A stretch of DNA of 64,000 bases from Bacteroides sp. (GCF_028690125.1 NZ_JAQVBV010000016.1:47182-111181); one strand, 5' to 3'. Shown: positions 46,590-54,835, numbered from the stretch's first letter. Notes: generated by a model from the sequence alone, not told the origin. Program-made: numbers and translations.

Positions 46590-47429
46590 ATGGCACTATT
46601 TTCAGAGAGATATCGTTACACTAATCCATCAGACGTAATTATTCGGGAAAAGATAACACCTGAAATACAGAATGCAATTTGTAGTTGTTATGATCTACTT
46701 TATGAAAAAATAGAGCAATCGTATAAATATGACAAACTATACTGGAAAATGGAGGAGTATTTGTGGACTCACTTTCTTAATGAAAGGAAGATAAATTTTA
46801 ATTATAAGTTTGTTGCGACCAAATATATTGATGATGTAATCAATAAATGGTTTAGCAAACTTGACTTAATAGAACTGTCAATCAAATACCTGTATGCTTA
46901 TTCGGAAAGCAACTGCCTTTCGGACGCTATTGATGATACGCATACATTTGTGCAGAATTTGAATCGTGAATTTAAACGACTAAATTTCGCATATCGCATA
47001 ATTGATAAAAAAGTTGTAGAAATAACAACAGAAGAAGAAATTGTTGCAATTGAAAAAGCGTTAAGTAGTAGTGCAGATAACATTAGAGCACACCTCAATA
47101 ATGCATTAAAATTATATGCACAAAAGCCAATTGGAGATTATCGCAATTCAATCAAAGAGTCAATAACAGCAGTAGAGGCTATGTCTCGAAGAATCACTGG
47201 AGATAAGGTTCTTAATTTTGCTAAAATGGAAAAGAAAGGCGTCACTATTCCTTCTGTTTTAAGGCAAGCTTTTGAGAAACTTTACGGATACACTAATGAT
47301 GAAAAAACAGGTATAAGACATGCACTTATGGATGATGAGGGTTCCTATGTACCCAAAGCCGAAGAAGCTTTATTTATGCTTGTATCATGTAGCGCATTTA
47401 TCAATTATCTGAATAAGAAAGTTAAATAA
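46590..47429 (+). CDS. AbiJ-like abortive-infection protein
   Basis: 279 residues from ATG 46590. N-terminal half 'MALFSERYRYTNPSDVIIREKITPEIQNAI' and 'MEEYLWTHFLNER' has the AbiJ_NTD4 pattern as I recall it. The C-terminal half is helical and carries 'EKTGIRHALMDDEG' with Arg243-His244, resembling the RH-type motif of HEPN ribonuclease-like domains in AbiJ proteins. AbiJ proteins stop phage growth by killing or stalling the infected cell. Within a prophage it would act against competing phages. Follows the XRE gene by 4 nt. Confidence 0.72.
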   Translation: MALFSERYRYTNPSDVIIREKITPEIQNAICSCYDLLYEKIEQSYKYDKLYWKMEEYLWTHFLNERKINFNYKFVATKYIDDVINKWFSKLDLIELSIKYLYAYSESNCLSDAIDDTHTFVQNLNREFKRLNFAYRIIDKKVVEITTEEEIVAIEKALSSSADNIRAHLNNALKLYAQKPIGDYRNSIKESITAVEAMSRRITGDKVLNFAKMEKKGVTIPSVLRQAFEKLYGYTNDEKTGIRHALMDDEGSYVPKAEEALFMLVSCSAFINYLNKKVK

Positions 47430-47498
47430 TCCACCAAACGCCCCATGTGTCGCCAAACAGTCATGGAGCATTTTAAATAACATCAAAACATAAATACT

Positions 47499-48110
47499 AT
47501 GGAAGAATACATAAAAGATACCCTAATAGCTTCACCATACCCATTCTGGCTGACAGTGCTTATATTTGCTTTGGTAACCGGATTAGTGCAATATTTAGTT
47601 TTCTACTTTAAAGAAAAGGGAAAGAATCTTGCCACTAAAGAGGATATAGCTGTGATTACCAAAGAAATAGAATCTGTAAAAGCAAGCTATAATGAATCAC
47701 TTGAAAGGCACAAAATGAAGCTTCAAAAAGAGTTTGAATCAGACCGATACATAATTGAATTATGCCAAAATATCGACAAAGACCTAATTATTTTATTAGC
47801 AAAGTGTAAAAGCGAAATCGAAAAGGAGAACAACTTCTTATTCCCAGGAAAAAAGTTTTCCACATTACCTCATATCTTAGATTTAGACAACTATTTAAAA
47901 CAATATGAATCAAGATATAGCAACATTCTATATGCAAAAAATATCATGGGAAAATGCATCGAATTTAGTATTAATGATTATAACCGAAAAATAAACGACC
48001 CAGTTGATTATAGTAAGTACTTAACAAACTTGGAAGAATTGAGAAATCAAATTATTTACTTTCTCAATCTATTACTTCCAAAACTAAACTCGCTAATAAA
48101 GGCAGACTAA
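47499..48110 (+). CDS. Membrane-anchored coiled-coil protein (203 aa)
   Basis: One N-terminal membrane helix (about 15-38) followed by 'KEKGKNLATKEDIAVITKEIESVK', a motif found in many short membrane coiled-coil proteins, then a long helical cytosolic region. Third gene of the plus-strand cassette, 69 nt after the AbiJ-like gene. May be an effector or partner in the same system; no function is established. Confidence 0.72.
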   Translation: MEEYIKDTLIASPYPFWLTVLIFALVTGLVQYLVFYFKEKGKNLATKEDIAVITKEIESVKASYNESLERHKMKLQKEFESDRYIIELCQNIDKDLIILLAKCKSEIEKENNFLFPGKKFSTLPHILDLDNYLKQYESRYSNILYAKNIMGKCIEFSINDYNRKINDPVDYSKYLTNLEELRNQIIYFLNLLLPKLNSLIKAD

Positions 48111-48132
48111 CCATCCGCCTCCCTTTTTACCC
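48103..48132. terminator. Weak hairpin between convergent cassette and tail genes
   Basis: AGGCAG ... CCGCCT with a 9-nt loop; plus strand continues CCCTTTTT, minus strand TTATT. One mismatched pair on the plus-strand reading. Confidence 0.4.
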
Positions 48133-48399
48133 TTTCCTTTTCAGCATATCCTTCCCCGAAGACTCATTAACCTTTTGACCGCCTACGGCATGCAGTTTGT
48201 CCCGTTGCATCATTAATAGATTTCTATAAGGGATAACCTCAAACACTTCCGTATAGCTTAGATGAAGTGTATCAACCAAATGGGCTATCTGCCCAAAGAA
48301 CGTTGTGTTTCCTACTGTTTCGGTTTTGCTGCCAGCATCGACACGTTCTTCATCGAGCTGACACACTGAAAAGCCGATACGTCCATCATAGAAAAACAA
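48127..48399 (-). CDS. Tail assembly chaperone, -1 frame extension (T-like)
   Basis: Open in the -1 frame relative to the upstream chaperone gene, overlapping its last 88 nt, with no ATG near its start. Encodes 'VCQLDEERVDAGSKTET', 'IAHLVDTLHLSYTEVFEVIPYRNLLMMQRDKLHAV'. This is the arrangement of lambda G/GT: a fraction of ribosomes shift back one base to make a fused chaperone that recruits the tape measure. The exact slip site is uncertain; 'GCAAAAC' near the end and the T-run near 48395 are candidates. Confidence 0.68.
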   Translation of the reverse strand: MFFYDGRIGFSVCQLDEERVDAGSKTETVGNTTFFGQIAHLVDTLHLSYTEVFEVIPYRNLLMMQRDKLHAVGGQKVNESSGKDMLKRKG

Positions 48400-48698
48400 A
48401 CCTCCAAAGCCTCTTTGATTTCTTCAAAAGTTCCATTCTCCAAAGTTTTAGCCATCTTCTCATTTCCACAGATAAAGCAGGAAAGACCTTTTAAAAGTCC
48501 GTCTGATACTTCGGGAAGAGAGTTGATAGCTTCTACGATGTTATCACCGGACATCTCAACGGTGGAAAAATTACGGATAGCACGACATATAACTTTTATG
48601 GTAGGAGGCTTTATGGTGTACATAATATCACCTATCATCACATTCTTAAAATCTAATCCCAATAGGGCGTCAGATACTATTTTTGCTGCTTGATTCAT
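48312..48698 (-). CDS. Tail assembly chaperone (G-like)
   Basis: 128 residues, 'MNQAAKIVSDALLGLDFKNVMIGD' and a helical body. Sits between tail tube and tape-measure genes, as gpG does. Ends 'AAKPKQ' inside the overlap with the -1 frame ORF, so it is probably the unshifted product. The accessory genes 43-48 kb separate this pair from the tape measure, which is unusual and suggests insertion. Confidence 0.72.
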   Translation of the reverse strand: MNQAAKIVSDALLGLDFKNVMIGDIMYTIKPPTIKVICRAIRNFSTVEMSGDNIVEAINSLPEVSDGLLKGLSCFICGNEKMAKTLENGTFEEIKEALEVCFSMMDVSAFQCVSSMKNVSMLAAKPKQ

Positions 48699-48709
48699 AC
48701 GATTAAATT

Positions 48710-48750
48710 AAAAAAGGGCGAAGGTGGCAAATACCACTCTCCACCCTTTT
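48710..48750 (-). terminator. Terminator after the tail-tube gene
   Basis: Minus strand AAAAGGGTGG...GTGG / CCAC...CGCCCTTTTTT, a long stem with a small bulge and six Ts. Probably partial, giving more tail-tube than downstream mRNA. Confidence 0.7.
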
Positions 48751-48770
48751 AGTTACACAATCATTTGACC

Positions 48771-49310
48771 TTAGGCTACCGGAACAACCTCTGATTCATC
48801 AAACCATTTTTCAGAAGCCAAACCTTCTACACCCGTGGAAAGTGGAACGGCTGAAACAGCCAATCCGACAGCCTTATCGGTATTTGAGCCACGGGCATTA
48901 ATAGCTGCTTTCGGGAAAACTACATAAACACCATCTTTAGTTTTACCGATGATACATTTATGGATAGGTTTATGCTTACCTCTTTCCCAGTTCTTTTCAG
49001 TGGCTTTACCACCCTGCAAATCAGCCTTTGTAGCATAATCATACTCACCGATGGTAAAGTTGATTTTCACCTCACCTGGTTCGGACGTTTCCCGGTAATA
49101 TTCACCTGTCAAAGCGTTTTTGTAACGGGTAACATTCGCTTCCGTTTCCTCATACTGATAGGTATCACCATGTACGTTCTGTACCTTTTTTGTAGATGCA
49201 TTTTTTAAAATCGCCGCAACTTCTGCGCCAGTCAATCCGGTTGCTGCCGCTGCAACGGTGGCGATAGGTTCTGCATAATACAGTTCGTCAATTTCTACTG
49301 CTGTAATCAT
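48771..49310 (-). CDS. Major tail tube protein
   Basis: 179 residues, beta-rich: 'YYAEPIATVAAAATGLTGAEVAAILKNASTKKV', 'QNVHGDTYQYEETEANVTRYKNALTGEYYR'-type strands and a 'VYVVFPKAAINARG' segment. Position (between tail completion and chaperones) and size fit the protein that stacks to form the siphophage tail. Followed by its own terminator. Exact family not named. Confidence 0.78.
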   Translation of the reverse strand: MITAVEIDELYYAEPIATVAAAATGLTGAEVAAILKNASTKKVQNVHGDTYQYEETEANVTRYKNALTGEYYRETSEPGEVKINFTIGEYDYATKADLQGGKATEKNWERGKHKPIHKCIIGKTKDGVYVVFPKAAINARGSNTDKAVGLAVSAVPLSTGVEGLASEKWFDESEVVPVA

Positions 49311-49313
49311 AAT

Positions 49314-49709
49314 CTATAATTTTACATTTAATACTTCAAACAAAATTCTCACATTCACAAAATGACACTTCAAAGCTGTGTCCGCTTCCATACCGATTGA
49401 TTCGATAGAGTAATGATAACGAGTGCCGTCATAGGAACTTACCACATCATCCAAAACAGATTGAGCCTTTCTTTCAAGTTCATTCAAGCGGATGGAATTA
49501 GCGGAGTTCTCCCCTAAATCGGGCACACAAATGTTTATCTCAGCGAAAGACTTTTTCCAATAAGTCCCCGGCTGCTGTTTCTTTGTGTGAATGGCAATTC
49601 TTTCAGACTTCAATTCACCCGTTAGCTTCTCACCATTGGGTACTATGTCTATTCCGAAAGCCTTGCAGTCTCGATAGAGAATGTTTCCTATGTCGGTGGT
49701 GGTTATCAT
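49314..49709 (-). CDS. Tail terminator / completion-like protein
   Basis: 131 residues. 'YWKKSFAEINICVPDLGE' and 'RLNELERKAQSVLDDV' followed by strands 'RYHYSIESIGMEAD' and 'CHFVNVRILFEVLNV' resemble the tail-terminator fold. Next to the tail-tube gene (3 nt), the usual place. Assignment is by position and pattern. Confidence 0.62.
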   Translation of the reverse strand: MITTTDIGNILYRDCKAFGIDIVPNGEKLTGELKSERIAIHTKKQQPGTYWKKSFAEINICVPDLGENSANSIRLNELERKAQSVLDDVVSSYDGTRYHYSIESIGMEADTALKCHFVNVRILFEVLNVKL

Positions 49710-50002
49710 ACTATCAGATATTGAATATTTTCATCGTATTCAAGAAATACGTGATAAACCAAATCTCCAAGCTGAACAGTTCTGGCAAACCTTTTACCAG
49801 CCAAGTCTGTATCTGATACGTTTTGCCCCGTTCCGTACATATAAATATCCACAAAGCACAATTTTTTCTGATATTCATCTACAATAGCCCACAAACAAAC
49901 TATTCCTCGTTGTACTTGAACAGACAATATCCTCGACCCGATAGGCAGACATAATTTTGAATGGTCTGCGATAATCAATTCGTACTTGAATATTCGTTTC
50001 AT
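49706..50002 (-). CDS. DUF7352-type phage protein
   Basis: 98 residues, 'FKYELIIADHSKLCLPIGSRILSVQVQRGIVCLWAIVD' and 'YMYGTGQNV'. I recognise this pattern from a small unknown-function family (DUF7352) common in phages and islands. Overlaps both neighbours by 4 nt. Role unknown. Confidence 0.7.
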   Translation of the reverse strand: MKRIFKYELIIADHSKLCLPIGSRILSVQVQRGIVCLWAIVDEYQKKLCFVDIYMYGTGQNVSDTDLAGKRFARTVQLGDLVYHVFLEYDENIQYLIV

Positions 50003-50301
50003 TTTTCAAATCGTTTTTTACATCTGGTTTCCGTTCTTAATGCTGGACTTCCAGCAACCTCAAATCCTTTTGCTTCAACAAATGAGGCATAAGGAGCGTC
50101 ATTTTTAAGAGTTAATCCGGACTCATCTACTTCATACTTATTCGATGTTCTTAGTAATTTGGTATGGTCTTGATAATTCCCAGTTTCTTGGGCATCTCTA
50201 ACAAATTCTTCACCTTCTTCTTTCATACCGTCAATTACTTCGGATTTTCCTTGCTGAAAGAAAGCATCCACATCTGAAAAGTCCGCATCTACTCCAACCA
50301 T
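49999..50301 (-). CDS. HK97 gp10-like head-tail protein
   Basis: 100 residues. Helical start 'DVDAFFQQGKSEVIDGMKEEGEEFVRDA', then 'LRTSNKYEVDESGLTLKNDAPYASFVEAKGFEVAGS', the pattern of gp10/tail-completion proteins with a 'YA.FVE.KG' motif. Connects head completion to the tail. In the standard order of late genes. Confidence 0.72.
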   Translation of the reverse strand: MVGVDADFSDVDAFFQQGKSEVIDGMKEEGEEFVRDAQETGNYQDHTKLLRTSNKYEVDESGLTLKNDAPYASFVEAKGFEVAGSPALRTETRCKKRFEK

Positions 50302-50552
50302 TACAGTTTCAGACCATCAGCCGTTTGCTCAATTTTGTCACCACTTGATGGGTCTTTGCTTGACGGGTAAGGATTTTCCTCATTAAGGCGTTTTAAATCC
50401 ATGCCGAGCCACATAACGCCCTCCTGTAACTTTGTGATAGCAAGGCTTCTTTCTCTACTTGAGGGAAGATTTTTTATTTCTTGAATCTTCTCATTAATAT
50501 CCTTTCTCAGTTGCTTGTTAGCAACCACTTCTTCTGTTCTTGTTATATCCAT
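50301..50552 (-). CDS. acb2: Acb2-like anti-CBASS/Thoeris nucleotide sponge
   Basis: 83 residues. Helical hairpin with 'RERSLAITKLQEGVMWLGMDLKRL' and the end 'NPYPSSKDP...TADGLKL', which I recognise as the Acb2/Tad1-hairpin family (T4 Vs.4 relatives). Acb2 proteins bind cyclic di- and trinucleotides and so block CBASS and sometimes Thoeris signalling. The gene is inside the connector module and would be made late, shares 1 nt with the gp10-like gene and overlaps the next gene by 10 nt. Ligand is not deduced here. Confidence 0.78.
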   Translation of the reverse strand: MDITRTEEVVANKQLRKDINEKIQEIKNLPSSRERSLAITKLQEGVMWLGMDLKRLNEENPYPSSKDPSSGDKIEQTADGLKL

Positions 50553-50866
50553 ATCTCTGAATAATTAAAATAGTTAGTATTTTTCACCATGTAAACCAAA
50601 CCCTCACCTCTTACTTCATCACCATTCATACAGCGGATAGAATCACCTGCTTTCACAGATACCTTCCCACTACACACCACATGATAAGCCGGACGATATA
50701 CAGAGCCATTGTCAGAGGTAAACTCTTTAGTTGAGTTATCATCACAACGACATTTACATACATCTTCCCAACTATCACCACCTGTTCCGGGAATAGGTCT
50801 GCCAAACTCATCTTTATCCAATGGATTGACTACCTTAACTTGTAATGTGTGAGGTGAATAAATCAT
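50543..50866 (-). CDS. Head-tail joining protein-like (stopper type)
   Basis: 107 residues, beta-rich: 'LQVKVVNPLDKDEFGRPIPGTGGDSWEDV', 'YHVVCSGKVSVKAGDSIRC'. Size, order after the adaptor gene and the proline/strand pattern fit head-closure proteins. Assignment rests on gene order. Confidence 0.6.
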   Translation of the reverse strand: MIYSPHTLQVKVVNPLDKDEFGRPIPGTGGDSWEDVCKCRCDDNSTKEFTSDNGSVYRPAYHVVCSGKVSVKAGDSIRCMNGDEVRGEGLVYMVKNTNYFNYSEIWI

Positions 50867-51177
50867 AGGAACGTAACTTTAGGTTTAACATTGAGTTCAT
50901 CCTTTAAACCGTACTGTTTACAGGCAAAAGAATAGTACTGCTTAATCCCTTCGATGTTCCAAGACATAGAGAAACCGCTTTCACCAATTGAGGTAGCCCG
51001 AAGCAAAAGAGAGGGGATGAACTTCGCAATAGCCACCGACACACGACCATAGCAATCCTCGTTCATCTCATCCTCTCCGCTTATCTTAGAGTTCAGACAC
51101 ATTTCCAAAAGGTCAGCCTCCGACAACTGAATGCCGAAGGTCTGGAACTTCCGTGTTATGTAGTCGTTTACTGTCAC
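50863..51177 (-). CDS. Head-tail adaptor-like protein (gp6 type)
   Basis: 104 residues, all helical: 'VNDYITRKFQTFGIQLSEADLLEMCLNS', 'YGRVSVAIAKFIPSLLLR'. Directly follows the major capsid gene with a 4-nt overlap, the normal place for the connector ring adaptor. Confidence 0.65.
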   Translation of the reverse strand: MTVNDYITRKFQTFGIQLSEADLLEMCLNSKISGEDEMNEDCYGRVSVAIAKFIPSLLLRATSIGESGFSMSWNIEGIKQYYSFACKQYGLKDELNVKPKVTFL

Positions 51178-52253
51178 GCGTTTATCGTTGAAAGATCGAA
51201 GTTTACAATCTTATTCGGGGCGATAAACTCAGGAATCCACTCTGCGGTGTACTCCATGTATCTACCTTCCCCGTCACGATAGTTACAAACAGACATCTGA
51301 CCTTCAGAAGAATTGTAAGTACGTCCCGGAACTGGATCGGTCATTACATACGGCTTATGATGGCGCATTTTCATTACGTTGTCCGTCTGCAACAATGTAA
51401 TACGGTTATCTGCGTAAATCTGAACGTTCTCTTCGTTCTGATTCTCTACATAATCTTCCTTGATTTCAATTGCCGGTAGACCGATGCCCGTAAAGATGGT
51501 AGAAGCAAGCTGCGATGTTATCAACCCAGTAGAAAGGTACATTTCATTAGCGGTAAGATTCATCTTAAACTTGTCACCGAACTCACTGGAACCGATAATG
51601 TTCTTAGCAAATGTTCCACGAGACATAATCATCTTGGAGAACACTCCGTATTTAGCTTTCAGCTTCTGAATTTCCTGCTGTAAGTAAGTGATAAACTTAT
51701 CTTTTACCGCAGCTTCCGGAGTAAGGAAATGGAACGGTAACTTAATATCGAGCAATTCGATATTCTCTTTGTTGTCTGCCAAATGGACCTGCGCCTTTCC
51801 AGTCATAAGCAATTCAGGAACGATAATATCCATACGCTTGTGCGGAGCAAGCAGGATTTGGCGATAATCATCAACGATAAAGTCGATGATTTCCTGTAAG
51901 ATTGTGCGCTGGTCCGCTGTATTGGCTGCATTGAACTTATCAATGATGTCCTGTAATTGCGACAAACGTTCAATATCCATTTGGTAACGGTCGCCCAAAT
52001 AAGCGATTTCTGTGTAACCGCTTCCGAGTGAACGTCTTTCACGAATAGCCTTTTGGTCATTCTTCCCAATGATAGAACCAGCAACGACACCTGTCACTGT
52101 ACCCAAATATGTTTTGAATACACGAGTTTTGGTTTCCAAAAAATCCCCATATTGTTTCCAATATATTGTGTCCAATTTCAATTGAAGAACACGGTCTATA
52201 ATCGCTTTTACAATTCCGGGGTCTGTAAATAAAGTTTGTATGGTCAAATTCAT
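51174..52253 (-). CDS. Major capsid protein
   Basis: 359 residues. Helical N-terminus ('MNLTIQTLFTDPGIVKAIIDRVLQLKLDTIYWKQY'), the P22/E-loop-type middle with 'YTEIAYLGDRYQMDIERLSQLQDI', spine-helix region ('LQQEIQKLKAKYGVF') and an end 'IAPNKIVNFDLS'. Downstream of scaffold and head protein in the normal order; 17 nt after the previous gene. HK97-fold assignment is by context and size. Confidence 0.88.
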   Translation of the reverse strand: MNLTIQTLFTDPGIVKAIIDRVLQLKLDTIYWKQYGDFLETKTRVFKTYLGTVTGVVAGSIIGKNDQKAIRERRSLGSGYTEIAYLGDRYQMDIERLSQLQDIIDKFNAANTADQRTILQEIIDFIVDDYRQILLAPHKRMDIIVPELLMTGKAQVHLADNKENIELLDIKLPFHFLTPEAAVKDKFITYLQQEIQKLKAKYGVFSKMIMSRGTFAKNIIGSSEFGDKFKMNLTANEMYLSTGLITSQLASTIFTGIGLPAIEIKEDYVENQNEENVQIYADNRITLLQTDNVMKMRHHKPYVMTDPVPGRTYNSSEGQMSVCNYRDGEGRYMEYTAEWIPEFIAPNKIVNFDLSTINA

Positions 52254-52270
52254 ATCTAAACTTTTTAAGA

Positions 52271-52870
52271 TTAATACTCGAACTGGAAGCGGCTTGTAAG
52301 ACCGACCTTATCCAATTCATGAATAGGAAGAACCAGCTTACCTTCCTTCACCTCGTAAGCCTGCATTAATAGGGTGCAAAGAACTGCTCCATTGCTTTCC
52401 ACTTTCTTTTCATCGTACATAACGAAGTTGGCGGTGTTCTTCTTGGCTGTACCGTCTACTTTAGCCGCTTCAAACAAAACCGCATCTTTTGCAATATTCT
52501 CGCCAAAAGCTGCCTTGATGGTCAAAACATCGTAGGCTTTGTTCGTTTTGTCGATAGCTGTGACCTCTGCGCCCTTCTTTCCGTTACCAATAAACATACC
52601 TACATAAGCCAGAGAGTCCTTCTTTATCTTGATTGACAAAGCCGTTTCTCCTGTTGTATATGCTTCAATCACTTTTACATTGCGGACGGGAACGAGAGTT
52701 CGTTTCTTCAAATCCGCCTGTACCGGTGTGAATACAGGAAGAGTAGATCCTATTACAAGGTTGGTAATATCCAACTTCCAAGGACCGCTCTTTCTCACAC
52801 CTGTTTCTACACGGTAAAACTCTTCCGGTTTATAGTCCGGTTTCAATTCATAATGTGTACCTGCTGCCAT
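52271..52870 (-). CDS. Head decoration / head-fibre-like protein
   Basis: 199 residues, beta-rich: 'VIGSTLPVFTPVQADLKKRTLVPVRNVKVIEAYTTG' and 'SLAYVGMFIGNGKKGAEVTAIDKTNKAYDVLTIKAAFG'. Resembles the phage head-fibre (Phage_fiber_2) type proteins encoded between scaffold and capsid in related Bacteroides phages. Probably sits on the capsid surface. Confidence 0.62.
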   Translation of the reverse strand: MAAGTHYELKPDYKPEEFYRVETGVRKSGPWKLDITNLVIGSTLPVFTPVQADLKKRTLVPVRNVKVIEAYTTGETALSIKIKKDSLAYVGMFIGNGKKGAEVTAIDKTNKAYDVLTIKAAFGENIAKDAVLFEAAKVDGTAKKNTANFVMYDEKKVESNGAVLCTLLMQAYEVKEGKLVLPIHELDKVGLTSRFQFEY

Positions 52871-52875
52871 AAATT

Positions 52876-53493
52876 TTACTTTTTAGATTCAACAATTGTT
52901 TTTGTTCCTTCCGAAATCATACCGGCGATAGATTCAGATTCTTTCTCAATCTTCGTTTCTGCTGATTCAGGAGGAGTTACTCCTTGGAACCCATTATTGG
53001 CAAACGTCTGCTTTGCGTCCTTGAAGAAGGTATCCAAGTCCGCATCATCAGCGATTTTCAACATGGGTAAAAGGGTTTCGGGAATACCGTATTCCTTCGC
53101 CTTAGCCAGAATTTGGGAATTACGAGTTTCTGCAGCTTTCTCTCCTTTCAGAGTAGCGATTTCGTCAGAAAGAGGTTTGATTACCGTTTGCATAGCATCA
53201 GCGATCATCTTTGCCATGTCTGGTTGTTCCGGCTTAACTTCGGGATTGGGAATCTCGACTTTTCCTTTCAAAGCGTCCAGTTCCTTTTGAAGACCCGATT
53301 TCTCGTTTCTCACAAAGTCAACGTCACCTTGAAATGCCTTTAGAAGTCCTTCGACCCCACCGATGGCGGTTTCTATTTGAGCTTCCTCAGTTACGGTTTT
53401 AGATAAGTAGTCAGCCACCCCGTCAAACGCTTTGTCACTAAACCCAAAGGTTTTATACTTCGTTTTTAATGCTACTAAGATTTTTCCTTTCAT
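52876..53493 (-). CDS. Capsid scaffolding protein
   Basis: 205 residues, highly charged. A coiled-coil region around 60-80 ('VRNEKSGLQKELDALKGKV') and 105-125, 'IPETLLPMLKIADDADLDTFFKDAKQTFANNGF', with Lys-rich end. This is the usual composition of phage scaffolds, and it precedes head protein and capsid. First gene after the two inverted repeats at 53579 and 53660. Confidence 0.8.
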   Translation of the reverse strand: MKGKILVALKTKYKTFGFSDKAFDGVADYLSKTVTEEAQIETAIGGVEGLLKAFQGDVDFVRNEKSGLQKELDALKGKVEIPNPEVKPEQPDMAKMIADAMQTVIKPLSDEIATLKGEKAAETRNSQILAKAKEYGIPETLLPMLKIADDADLDTFFKDAKQTFANNGFQGVTPPESAETKIEKESESIAGMISEGTKTIVESKK

Positions 53494-53578
53494 ACTGTAT
53501 GAATTTTAAATTTATCAATTTGTGAGAGTAAAAATACCACCAATACAGATGATTAGTAAATATTTGGCTCTCCCATTC

Positions 53579-53600
53579 ACAACAATAGCGTAGTTGTTGT
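53579..53600 (-). promoter_or_regulatory. 22-bp phage inverted repeat, copy 3
   Basis: Minus strand ACAACAA-N8-TTGTTGT, flanked TTT and GAAT. 86 bp before the scaffold start and 81 bp from copy 4. Confidence 0.75.
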
Positions 53601-53659
53601 AAAACAGTATAAAAGTAGCGAGTAAATATCTAGATGGGAAAGAATTAGAGAGGTGATAC

Positions 53660-53681
53660 ACGACAATATGGCGATTGTCGT
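53660..53681 (-). promoter_or_regulatory. 22-bp phage inverted repeat, copy 4
   Basis: Minus strand ACGACAA-N8-TTGTCGT, flanked TTT and GTAT. Lies between the terminator at 53724-53756 and copy 3. Confidence 0.78.
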
Positions 53682-53723
53682 AAATTGGCACAAAAAATAC
53701 TCTGAATACGAAGAAACAGAGCA

Positions 53724-53756
53724 TAAAAAGCCGTGGACCAATAAAGGAACACGGCT
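53724..53756 (-). terminator. Terminator of the HigBA-membrane protein operon
   Basis: Minus strand AGCCGTG / CACGGCT with a 14-nt loop, then TTTTTA. It isolates the toxin-antitoxin operon from the capsid genes. Confidence 0.85.
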
Positions 53757-53773
53757 AAACAAATAGAATATTT

Positions 53774-54463
53774 TTATAAATTATTTTTCTTTCTAGATTC
53801 TTTTATTGAGCCAATAGTTAAAGCTATAATAGGAATTAAATTCAGCATAAATTGCAAAATATAATTAATATATGCCCTATCGAATATAACAGGGATAAAT
53901 CCAAACAGCCATTGAGTAACCCATATCAAAAGAGACATTATTCCAATTCCTAAACTTGCTCCTATAATCATCCCAATTCTGTTTTCGCTTCCTATAAAAG
54001 GAGAAAAAACTATAAGACCAAATAGAAATATCAAAATAAGGATCCAAAATAAGGAAGATGAAATTGTATGCCATAATTGATTTCTTTCATGTTTTGGGAA
54101 AATTTTATTTATGTCCCAAGGCGAATCACTTTTATTCTGCCTTACAACAATCTTTCTTGGTGAAACTTTTTCATTATCAAACAACGAAGTAAACCATTTA
54201 AACACACTTTTCCTATTAATTGCGTCATTCATCATGCCATCTAAATGAGAAACCATCAAAGAATCAGATGCACATTTCACTCTTGTCTCTTGAATCTTTG
54301 AAATATACTCTACCTTTTCCCCGTTTGAATAATAATAAAAAAAGCCGTAATAATCAACAAAGAAAAACACCAAAACAAACACAAGCAATGGAAAAGCAAT
54401 CTTGGGAGTTAATGAGATTTTATCGCTTGAGAAAAAATCCAATATTTTACTAAGGATATCCAT
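53774..54463 (-). CDS. Four-helix membrane protein in the HigBA operon
   Basis: 229 residues from ATG 54463. One N-terminal helix (about 22-42), a polar segment with 'SDSLMVSHLDGMMNDAINRKSVFKW', and three C-terminal helices (about 130-225). Begins 1 nt after the antitoxin stop, so it is the third gene of the toxin-antitoxin operon, ending at its own terminator. No known family recognised. A gene so tightly tied to an antitoxin may be a further effector or exclusion protein. Confidence 0.75.
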   Translation of the reverse strand: MDILSKILDFFSSDKISLTPKIAFPLLVFVLVFFFVDYYGFFYYYSNGEKVEYISKIQETRVKCASDSLMVSHLDGMMNDAINRKSVFKWFTSLFDNEKVSPRKIVVRQNKSDSPWDINKIFPKHERNQLWHTISSSLFWILILIFLFGLIVFSPFIGSENRIGMIIGASLGIGIMSLLIWVTQWLFGFIPVIFDRAYINYILQFMLNLIPIIALTIGSIKESRKKNNL

Positions 54464-54464
54464 T

Positions 54465-54830
54465 TTATACTCCAAGTACTATATTAGCATCAATATTCAA
54501 CTTCCGGCTAATCTCACGAGCAACTTTTAAGGTAGGTTCGCACTTACCAGAAATATAATCACTAAGACGGGAAGGGCTAACCCCAATCAATTTTGAAAGA
54601 GTTTTTTGATTAAGCCCCATTTCAAACATACGAAGTTTAAGTACATCAACTAAAGCCGGTTCTCCCAGCGCGAAATGTTCTTCTGAGTAATCAGCAACCA
54701 AGTTAGAAAGAAGCTCCAACTCGATGCTATTCGGGTCATTCAAAGAGGTTTCATCTGTCACAAATGGAAGAATCTCCTCTACTCTTTTAAGCGCCCATTC
54801 ATACTGAGCTTGGTTTTCAATCTTTGTCAT
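54465..54830 (-). CDS. higA: HigA-type antitoxin
   Basis: 121 residues. N-terminal acidic helix region, then an XRE helix-turn-helix 'LNQKTLSKLIGVSPSRLSDYISGKCEPTLKVAREISRKL' at about 73-110. Downstream of the toxin gene by 5 nt, the reversed order typical of HigBA. Neutralises the toxin and probably represses the operon through the direct repeats at 55160-55192. Confidence 0.9.
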   Translation of the reverse strand: MTKIENQAQYEWALKRVEEILPFVTDETSLNDPNSIELELLSNLVADYSEEHFALGEPALVDVLKLRMFEMGLNQKTLSKLIGVSPSRLSDYISGKCEPTLKVAREISRKLNIDANIVLGV

Positions 54831-54835
54831 AGTCT

